DNA of 20,387 nt, taken from positions 1 to 20,387 of the forward strand of contig JAYPAP010000051.1 in assembly GCA_038123735.1 (NCBI GenBank), written 5' to 3'. Both the position numbers and the translations under genes were made by a program. The notes under the pieces are model-generated. The model was not told the DNA's origin, did not search any database, and was given only the letters and a program-made list of their open reading frames with translations. The DNA is from REDI01 sp038123735 (GTDB lineage Bacteria; Myxococcota_A; UBA796; GCA-2862545). Below are positions 14,676 through 20,387 of the stretch, one piece after another (position 1 is the stretch's first letter; every line of letters begins with the position of its first letter).

Positions 14676-16469
14676 TCAGTCCGAGCAGACCCCGCCCTCA
14701 CATCGAACGGTTGTGACCCCAGTATATGAGAACGCCGCTGTGCCACTCCGAATGCTGAATGCAGACGATTCGCCATCAAGCCCCATGTCGACGCGCTCCA
14801 GATCGATCAACGCCAAGCCAGGAGCGGCGATACCACCGCCGGAATTGCGCCGCACAGTCCCCGAGATCAGGTCTACCGAAACCTTTAAGCCACCTACGAG
14901 GCTGGGATCGACCTCCAGAGCGGGACCGCCCGAGTTGTCGGTAATCTCCACTCCGTCGAGGTCGCCGAAGAAGGGAGAGGGGGATCCTGTAATCCAATTT
15001 GCAGAGCCGTTATCAGCGGCATTGTGCAAGAATCGCGCTCGATTCCACGTGAGATGGCCGGAGGCTCCTGCATCGATCCATTGAGCACCTCCATGCTTCG
15101 CAGCGCCACGGCCAAGGGTGCAATTGCTAAGGGAGTTATCCAGCGTAAGCTGGCCACTATGATACACGAGTCCACCACGGTCCTCGGCGGCGCCGTCGTC
15201 TAAGAGGCAATCACGGAGTTCGATCTTGCCATCGCCAGGTCCATTGACCGACAGCAGGCCTCCATTCTCAGCAAAGCCCCCGGAAATATGCAGATCTCGA
15301 CCTCGGAGGATCGCATGCTCTTTCCCGTCAATCGCTGCAAACCCACCGCGGGTAGCTGCCCGGTGGCGCTGGGCCACGACGCGATTGAGGACAAGTACCT
15401 GAGTTCCATCGGAGCCGGACATGTAGATACCGCCACCGCTGCGCTTGGATAAATTGTCGGAAAACATAGCATCTTCGACCGTAACGAAGCCGCTACGCTC
15501 GCCGTAGATGGCAAACACCCCACCATCGAGATCCGCGGCATTGTCCTCAGCGATCACACCGCGAATCGTTGCTTCGAAGGGTCCAGAACGTCCCAATCGG
15601 AAAATCGCAGCGCCCCCACGTCCAGACGTTCGATTGTTCATGAACCGAAGACTCTGGAGGTCGAGCACGCGAACGTCGGCGTAAAGGGCACCGCCATCAC
15701 CACCGCCGACCCCGCCTCGAAAGGTCAGGTTCCGCAACATAAGGGTTTCGGCGGATATTTTTAGAACTGGCAATGAGGCGAGGCGAGGCAGCAGCTGGAT
15801 CTGGCTGGCATCTCCAATCCCGATGAGCTCGAGGTCCGACACGCGCTCGGCGCTCAGGCGGTGCTCTCCCTCACACACGAATACCGGAACGCTACCGTCG
15901 GCCTCACGCAGGGCAAGTTCCAGAGAAGCATAGGAACGACCGGCAAGCTGAGCGGCTTCATCCCACGATTCACCTGAACAGTCTTGGTCGATACCATCAC
16001 AGGCTGGATCGGGTGCCCCAGGAAAGATGGTTGAATCCGAGTCATCGCAGTCTACGCCACGCGATGCGGCGACAAATCCTTCCGGCGGGTTGCAGGCAGG
16101 CTCTGCAAAGCGCGGGTCGCCGAATCCATCAAGATCGACATCGCGCCAAAACACTGGCGCATCCACTGGTTCGTTATCCACCTGACCATCACAGTTGCGG
16201 TCTTCACCGTCGCAGATTTCGATAGCTCCTGGGAACGTTCCAGAGTCATCATCGTCGCAATCTCCGCTCTGAGCAGCGAAACCCGGTGGACGCGTACATC
16301 GGACCTCAGTTCGACGCTCGGTGCCGTAGCCATCTTCGTCGAGGTCCTGAAACCAGGTCTGGGGCTCGCAATCCGTATCATTAGGAACGTCGGTATCGTC
16401 CGACGGCGTTGAGACCGCCGAATGACACGCCACCAAGATGAGCAAGAACACGACTCGAGACCGGAACAT
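14676..16469 (-). CDS. Lipoprotein with two MopE-type repeats and a beta-helix-like region
   Basis: The 597-residue product starts at ATG 16469 with MFRSRVVFLLILVAC, a lipoprotein signal with Cys15; the frame is open 90 bases further up, but that part lacks a signal peptide and overlaps the divergent gene. Residues about 30-165 hold two MopE-type units (WFQDLDEDGYG and FWRDVDLDGFGD, each followed by DCDD and CDGxDxxCxG). The remaining 420 residues are parallel beta-helix-like: SYASLELALREADG opening, LMLRNLTFRGG, then repeated GGxx(I/V)(F/Y) turns such as GGDGGALYA, GRGGAAIF, SGGGIYMSG and RGGLVYHSG, as in polymorphic outer-membrane and pectate-lyase-fold proteins. There is no autotransporter barrel or sorting tail, so lipid anchoring is the likely attachment. 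Role unknown; surface adhesion or glycan binding is inference. gltX follows 56 nt downstream. Confidence 0.82.
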   Translation of the reverse strand: MFRSRVVFLLILVACHSAVSTPSDDTDVPNDTDCEPQTWFQDLDEDGYGTERRTEVRCTRPPGFAAQSGDCDDDDSGTFPGAIEICDGEDRNCDGQVDNEPVDAPVFWRDVDLDGFGDPRFAEPACNPPEGFVAASRGVDCDDSDSTIFPGAPDPACDGIDQDCSGESWDEAAQLAGRSYASLELALREADGSVPVFVCEGEHRLSAERVSDLELIGIGDASQIQLLPRLASLPVLKISAETLMLRNLTFRGGVGGGDGGALYADVRVLDLQSLRFMNNRTSGRGGAAIFRLGRSGPFEATIRGVIAEDNAADLDGGVFAIYGERSGFVTVEDAMFSDNLSKRSGGGIYMSGSDGTQVLVLNRVVAQRHRAATRGGFAAIDGKEHAILRGRDLHISGGFAENGGLLSVNGPGDGKIELRDCLLDDGAAEDRGGLVYHSGQLTLDNSLSNCTLGRGAAKHGGAQWIDAGASGHLTWNRARFLHNAADNGSANWITGSPSPFFGDLDGVEITDNSGGPALEVDPSLVGGLKVSVDLISGTVRRNSGGGIAAPGLALIDLERVDMGLDGESSAFSIRSGTAAFSYTGVTTVRCEGGVCSD

Positions 16470-16475
16470 GTTCGA

Positions 16476-16504
16476 AGTATGCGTTGTTGAGGCACACGTG
16501 GCAA
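16476..16504 (-). promoter_or_regulatory. Candidate promoter of the beta-helix lipoprotein gene
   Basis: On the minus strand TTGCCA (16499-16504) and CATACT (16476-16481) are 17 nt apart. Only 6 nt separate the -10 from the ATG at 16469, so transcription would begin at or next to the start codon; no Shine-Dalgarno is present. This suggests a leaderless transcript. Confidence 0.4.
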
Positions 16505-16545
16505 ATAATGATTGACCGGATCGGCGACCGAAATAGTAGCGCCGA

Positions 16546-17082
16546 ATGCCAGACACCATGATTCAGATGCAGACCCTGAGAGCGCCGGACCTCCCGGAGT
16601 GGTCGGACGAACAGCTGGGGCGAAAGCTCGCAAGCCTTGTGATGGCGAACCTTCCGAATGCGCCGACGAGCGCGGTGGTGGTGCGGACGGACTCGGTACA
16701 CGTATGTCCACTGCGACCCGTTGCCGAGAGCGAAGTCCCGATCGGAGTGTTCCTCGCAGGACTGTGCGGCTGGCATCCGCCTGATGGTGCGGCGGTCGCA
16801 GTGGGCGTGGCGGGCCGGATGACCTATCGGCCGACTCGTGACGGAGCTCCGGTGCCGGTGGCGTCGGTGTACTTGGAGTGGCCAGACTGTCGTTGGTGGC
16901 GGTGGTGGCAAGTCCTGGACGCTGAGGGGGAGCCTATCGAAGGGAGTGCGCTCATTACCAGAGCCACGGATGGCACTGCGAAGCCGAGTGGGTTCGGCGG
17001 CTGGTGGACCTACGCGCGGACCCGTCAGCCGAAGCTCACCATGGCTCTGACGCGGTCGGAGCAGCGGGAGATCGTCCACTGA
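16546..17082 (+). CDS. Hypothetical Trp-rich protein
   Basis: I do not recognise this 178-residue protein. It lacks a signal peptide and membrane spans, so it is probably cytoplasmic. The N-terminal half reads like a small alpha/beta domain (LGRKLASLVMANLP, AVVVRTDSVHVCPL). The C-terminal half carries a tryptophan cluster (DCRWWRWWQVL) and a second one (GFGGWWTYA). ATG 16546 is used; ATG 16558 is an alternative, and neither has a clear ribosome site. The gene is divergent from the beta-helix lipoprotein gene, with 76 bases between the two starts, and convergent with the BamB-like gene. The frame has no interruption and GC-rich third positions, which favours a real gene. Confidence 0.6.
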   Translation: MPDTMIQMQTLRAPDLPEWSDEQLGRKLASLVMANLPNAPTSAVVVRTDSVHVCPLRPVAESEVPIGVFLAGLCGWHPPDGAAVAVGVAGRMTYRPTRDGAPVPVASVYLEWPDCRWWRWWQVLDAEGEPIEGSALITRATDGTAKPSGFGGWWTYARTRQPKLTMALTRSEQREIVH

Positions 17083-17139
17083 ACGGTCGCAAGGGCGCGA
17101 CAAAACACAGGGGATAGCGATGCCCAGACCTTAGGTTTG

Positions 17140-17180
17140 CTTTTCTATACCCTATTTAACATAATATATATTATCGGACA
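17140..17180. repeat. AT-rich island with 14-bp perfect palindrome
   Basis: In otherwise GC-rich DNA this intergenic stretch is almost all A/T. It holds the perfect palindrome ATAATATATATTAT at 17161-17174. It lies between convergent genes (16546-17082 + and 17247-18326 -). It lacks the GC stem of an intrinsic terminator. It could be a protein-binding site, a promoter for an unseen short transcript, or a weakly melting spacer. Confidence 0.6.
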
Positions 17181-17246
17181 TTACGGATCCGAGACACCAA
17201 CTCCCACGCACGACCGCCTCTGGTGCCTGGCGCGCACCTCAGGACG

Positions 17247-18326
17247 TTACCGGTCGCCCCGGAGCGGCTTCTTCGGTCTGACCATCACCCGTGGCCAGTC
17301 TTCCTGACGGTCATACCGAGATGCAGCATCCGGGTTCACCATCGTGACCAGCCGCCCAGCATTGGTGGTAAACGCCATCTGTCGTCCTTTCACGAACGGC
17401 GCCGTAGACACTCCACTGAGCTTGTAGTCCTCAGACCAGCGCCAGGTCTCTTCGCCGGTAGCGGTGTCTAAAACGACGAGGGTACCGTTCGTGCCTGCGA
17501 TAACCAGACCGGCGTCCGTGACCACCGGCTGCACCATTGCCGCACCAACACCGCTACTCCATGTCCACTGCAAATCGCCCGCCACGGGGTCAATCGCTCG
17601 TATGACGCCATCGGTACCGGGATGGATAAGCACGGGCTGCGATCCAATCTCCGCGAACACTGGGCGATCCGACGTTCCGATTTCGAGACGCCAGCGTACA
17701 TTCCCAGTCGCCTTATCGAGTGCGACGAATGGTCCGAGATACCCGCCGACATATGCGGTATCTCCCTGAACCACGACCGGCGCCACGAGATCCGGATATT
17801 CGCCCTCACCAACGCGGGCGCGCCATTCCTCCCGACCATCAACCGCGTTTAACGCAACCGCTGTCCCGTCCGAAAAGCCAGCGAATACCACCCCATTTGC
17901 ATAAGTGGGCTGCGGTCCGGCGAAGAGCGTGAGCTCGGAGGTTCGGTCGATCGCGGCTCGGTGTCGATACTTCCACTGGGCCGCACCGTCGGCGATGCCC
18001 AAGGCGTAAATCGTGTCGCGAACGTCTCTAAAGTACCCAGTGTCCGCATAGATTTCCGGTGGCGACGGCGATGCACCCTTGCCTTCGTGGGTCCAGTTCA
18101 CGTCACCGTTGATATGGTAGGACCACGTGGTGCCGGAGTTGTCGGTGAAAATCAGCGTGTCATCTGCCACATACGGTGCGCCATTGACCGCGGCGGCCGC
18201 NNNNNNNNNNNNNNNNNNNNNNNNNNNNNNNNNNNNNNNNNNNNNNNNNNNNNNNNNNNNNNNNNNNNNNNNNNNNNNNNNNNNNNNNNNNNNNNNNNNN
18301 CCTAAGATCACCCAAAAATGCTTCAC
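17247..18326 (-). CDS. PQQ-like beta-propeller protein, BamB-like (interrupted by N gap)
   Basis: The C-terminal two-thirds are a repeated propeller: TIYALGIADGAAQWKYR, TAVALNAVDGREEWRARVG, PFVALDKATGNVRWRLEIG, VIRAIDPVAGDLQWTWSSG and LVVLDTATGEETWRWSE. Each has the AxDxxTGxxxWxx pattern of PQQ/WD-like blades seen in BamB. BamB is an outer-membrane lipoprotein of the BAM complex that helps fold barrel proteins. The start is a GTG (18324-18326) overlapping the stop of the upstream gene as GTGA. Only eight codons (MKHFWVIL) are visible before 100 Ns, which hide the rest of the signal sequence and any lipobox, so lipidation cannot be checked. The neighbour looks like YfgM, and yfgM-bamB adjacency is known from E. 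coli; this supports the assignment. Confidence 0.78.
   Translation of the reverse strand: MKHFWVILXXXXXXXXXXXXXXXXXXXXXXXXXXXXXXXXXXAAAAVNGAPYVADDTLIFTDNSGTTWSYHINGDVNWTHEGKGASPSPPEIYADTGYFRDVRDTIYALGIADGAAQWKYRHRAAIDRTSELTLFAGPQPTYANGVVFAGFSDGTAVALNAVDGREEWRARVGEGEYPDLVAPVVVQGDTAYVGGYLGPFVALDKATGNVRWRLEIGTSDRPVFAEIGSQPVLIHPGTDGVIRAIDPVAGDLQWTWSSGVGAAMVQPVVTDAGLVIAGTNGTLVVLDTATGEETWRWSEDYKLSGVSTAPFVKGRQMAFTTNAGRLVTMVNPDAASRYDRQEDWPRVMVRPKKPLRGDR
18201..18300. other. Assembly gap (100 N)
   Basis: One hundred Ns, a usual placeholder for unknown size, lie inside the N-terminal region of the BamB-like gene. The left flank is very GC-rich (GCGGCGGCCGC), a likely cause of the assembly break. The frame happens to match across exactly 100 bases, which is not evidence that the size is right. 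Confidence 0.9.
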
Positions 18327-19081
18327 TCAGCATCCTCAGGCGTTGGCGCCGCACCGGGTTGGTCGGTTGGCGCTGTACCGAGTTCTTCGAGCCGCGCGTC
18401 GACAGCATCGGTCAGGTACAGAGGGTCCCAACCTTCCTGCAGCTCGGTGAATACTTCGCGAGCCTTCGCAGTGTCGCCGGCGGACTGATAGATCCTGCCG
18501 ATATCGTAGAGCGCGGACTGAGCGACCCAAGGTTGATCCTTCATGGACGCGAACGAGCGCAGCTTTGCCTCCGCATCGCCAGCGGGTAACTCTTGGAGAA
18601 TGACCAGGCGGGAGGTAGCCGAATATGCGATGACCGGGTCGGATGATGCCGCAGCCCGCTCCAATCCCTTGGCGGCGCACTCGGTATCTTCGCCCTGCTC
18701 ACAATACTCCGCGGCCATCATGGCTGAAAACTCGGACGCCACACCGGTCTGTGAGTCGCTGATCCCCATGACCTTATTACCAGCATTCTTTGCGACGACA
18801 GCGACGTCAACTTCACCCGACAACACCCGTTTGGCGTTTTGCAAGGTCTCGATGAACTGCCGCTCTACCGCTTGGCTTTCGCCGAACATCTCACGTGCCG
18901 CTTCGGTCTGGCTGCTTTGCCAGTACCCGTAAATCAGGGTCCCTGCGAGGATAGCTCCGACGGCCCCGGCGAGCACCCACCAATACCCCATAAGCATATT
19001 GGTAGCCCACATTTCCGCACGGAATGCTGCACCTGCATCCGGTTTGACCATCGGGATCTGTTCATTGGGCGGATTCGCCAC
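18323..19081 (-). CDS. Membrane-anchored TPR-like protein, YfgM-like
   Basis: With the GTG at 19081 the product has 252 residues: a short cytoplasmic N-terminus, one membrane span (about 31-54, YWWVLAGAVGAILAGTLIYGYW), then helical TPR-like repeats ending in WVAQSALYDIGRIYQSAGDTAKAREVFTEL. This matches YfgM/TPR_21 proteins, which associate with the SecYEG translocon and periplasmic chaperones in E. coli. I chose GTG because GGAGG lies 7 nt before it; the frame also offers ATG 19156 and ATG 19297, but those add an Arg/Gly-rich extension not expected in the family. The TGA overlaps the GTG of the BamB-like gene, so the two are coupled. Confidence 0.75.
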   Translation of the reverse strand: MANPPNEQIPMVKPDAGAAFRAEMWATNMLMGYWWVLAGAVGAILAGTLIYGYWQSSQTEAAREMFGESQAVERQFIETLQNAKRVLSGEVDVAVVAKNAGNKVMGISDSQTGVASEFSAMMAAEYCEQGEDTECAAKGLERAAASSDPVIAYSATSRLVILQELPAGDAEAKLRSFASMKDQPWVAQSALYDIGRIYQSAGDTAKAREVFTELQEGWDPLYLTDAVDARLEELGTAPTDQPGAAPTPEDAE

Positions 19082-19261
19082 GTCCCCTCCTCCGTTTCGA
19101 CGTCGGGGGCGGTAACCCAAGTGGCTCACTGTGTCTCGGGTTTCTCGAGCGGTCATGCGCTCCCTGTTCTCCAGGACCAAGATCGACGGAGTGAGCGTGC
19201 GGCGGCTGGCTCTTTCGCGTAAGATCACGCCAATCATGCCCCCACGATTGAGAGACGTCCG

Positions 19262-20347
19262 TTGAAGAGTTTCAACACCCCATCCCCGCTGCGGCAAATA
19301 GCAGTTATGTCCGCTACAGTCTGTGCCTTATCTAGTAGCTCTGCACTCGCTGAGGATGCTAGTTCCGCCTACCGGGAAGTCACTTTGGCCGACGGGCGCA
19401 CGTATGTGGGCGAACTTCAGACCACGACATCGGCAGGAATTCGACTGAAGTTGCCGCAAGGGTCTAAGACGGTTGGCTTTTACGAGTTTCGGTCTGTGAA
19501 GCCCTCAACCCAAGCCGCAATGAGCGCTCAGCCGGAATGGGATGTCGTCGTGACGGGTCCCGTACAAGATCGAGTCTGGGTAGAGAGCATCCTGGCGACT
19601 TATCCTTCGTTGAATGTGGCTGGAAAAGCTGGGACCAATTCATCCGTGACCCCAATGCAGATCCGAGATGCCCGAGCGTGTGCGCCCGCTGCCAGGCAGT
19701 GTTTTGTCGATGCGCTCAACCATCCCTCACGCTGGACTTGGTACGTCTCGATTGAACGCCCGGAAGGCTCATCGTCAGCGAACCTGAGGATCGGCACATC
19801 CACATCCGCGAGTGCCACCGGGGGCTCCCTCATCGTGGTCGACGATATTAATGACCCCTACTCTGTCGTCGCCACGCTGGACAAATTGATGGGGCTCGAA
19901 GACGTCCCTGGCCGCGAGGAGGCCATGGCCACCATCGAATCCCTCGCCAAGGAGCGTGGTGGCATCCCTAAAAAGGCGAAAACCAAAGACAAGAATAAGG
20001 CCAAAGACACATCGCCGAAAGCTACCACTGCGAAGCAGGGCGGCGGTGGCGGCGGCGCGAACACCTGGGTCCCCGTGCCTGGCTACACCGCACTAAAGAA
20101 TGATGACCACGCCGCATTTGGGGCGTCCTTCGCGGTTGCAGTACCGGCAACGGCACTCATCTATGTAGCCACCACGCGCGATGAGCAACCGATTGGTCAG
20201 CGCATCGGCCTCTCTGCGGTTGGGTACTACGCCAGTTGCGTCGTGCTCAATCACATTCTCGGGTCCCACTCAAAGCCGGCAAACGCTTCCTTGAACGTCG
20301 TCAAGCACCAAGGACAAACCGTGGTGTCCTATGGCTCCGAGTTCTGA
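19262..20347 (+). CDS. Secreted protein with N-terminal beta module and C-terminal hydrophobic region, unknown function
   Basis: The 361-residue product begins at a TTG that gives a proper signal peptide (MKSFNTPSPLRQIAVMSATVCALSSSSALAED); the ATG at 19307 would remove the basic n-region. GAGAG sits 7 nt upstream of the TTG. Residues about 40-80 (VTLADGRTYVGELQTTTSAGIRLKLPQG) resemble a small beta-barrel module that recurs in secreted proteins. A middle domain of unknown type (about 90-235) follows; it includes a Cys pair (Cys140 and Cys147) that may form a disulfide. Next come a Lys-rich linker and a GGGGGG run (about 236-266), and then a hydrophobic C-terminus with one or two possible membrane segments (AAFGASFAVAVPATALIYVA; IGLSAVGYYASCVVLNHILG). 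It is divergent from the YfgM/BamB-like pair and may act in the envelope. Confidence 0.7.
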   Translation: MKSFNTPSPLRQIAVMSATVCALSSSSALAEDASSAYREVTLADGRTYVGELQTTTSAGIRLKLPQGSKTVGFYEFRSVKPSTQAAMSAQPEWDVVVTGPVQDRVWVESILATYPSLNVAGKAGTNSSVTPMQIRDARACAPAARQCFVDALNHPSRWTWYVSIERPEGSSSANLRIGTSTSASATGGSLIVVDDINDPYSVVATLDKLMGLEDVPGREEAMATIESLAKERGGIPKKAKTKDKNKAKDTSPKATTAKQGGGGGGANTWVPVPGYTALKNDDHAAFGASFAVAVPATALIYVATTRDEQPIGQRIGLSAVGYYASCVVLNHILGSHSKPANASLNVVKHQGQTVVSYGSEF

Positions 20348-20387
20348 TTGAGGCGTATCTCAAGTTGAGCTCGTCGCTTCCTGGCGA

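Noticed and set aside
17083..17246. tRNA or selC gene in the intergenic region
   Set aside because: No T-loop GGTTCGA-like sequence or acceptor-stem pairing could be found here or in the other intergenic stretches.
20348..20387. Terminator after the last gene
   Set aside because: TTGAG/CTCAA can pair over a 6-nt loop, but the stem is short and no T tract follows within the window.

Overview
The window is a GC-rich bacterial contig in draft form, with three N runs. It most likely comes from an uncultured member of the Myxococcota / former Deltaproteobacteria. That placement is an inference. It rests on acidic MopE-type repeats in two predicted lipoproteins, a thrombospondin type 3 protein ending in a MYXO-CTERM-like tail, a Hanks-type Ser/Thr kinase, several thioredoxin-fold lipoproteins, and probable Sec decoding.

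Layout. (1) 1-1834 (+): 3' part of a large secreted-type protein with one CxxCH motif and a dockerin-like EF-hand pair, followed by a strong intrinsic terminator. The 10-N gap inside it looks like a scaffolding artefact. (2) 6317 down to 1886 (-): a tightly packed six-gene run, joined mostly by ATGA stop/start overlaps: TSP3/MYXO-CTERM-like surface protein, thioredoxin-like lipoprotein with an in-frame UGA, RsuA-type pseudouridine synthase, RsmC-type methyltransferase, small secreted HEAT-like protein, CoaE. (3) 6396-6842 (+): MaoC-like hydratase, convergent with a CPLC redoxin lipoprotein (6839-7363, -). (4) 12694 down to 7510 (-): lipoprotein with about eight MopE repeats and a C-terminal ALK/LTK-like glycine-rich domain, then a membrane zinc peptidase of the YugP type, then a Ser/Thr kinase; a probable operon. 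(5) 16469 down to 12996 (-): lipoprotein with two MopE repeats and a beta-helix-like region, then an unusual glutamyl-tRNA synthetase broken by an assembly gap. (6) 16546-17082 (+): orphan Trp-rich protein, then an AT-rich island with a 14-bp perfect palindrome. (7) 19081 down to 17247 (-): YfgM-like and BamB-like pair, divergent from an unknown secreted protein (19262-20347, +).

The most notable point is at 4660-5295. Two apparent ORFs are one frame interrupted by a single TGA, which lies exactly where the first cysteine of a thioredoxin CxxC motif belongs (W-U-P-A-C). The frame stays open to a stop that overlaps the start of the next gene. A bacterial SECIS-like hairpin lies just after the TGA. 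This is best read as a selenocysteine-containing thioredoxin-like lipoprotein that routine gene callers would split into two fragments.
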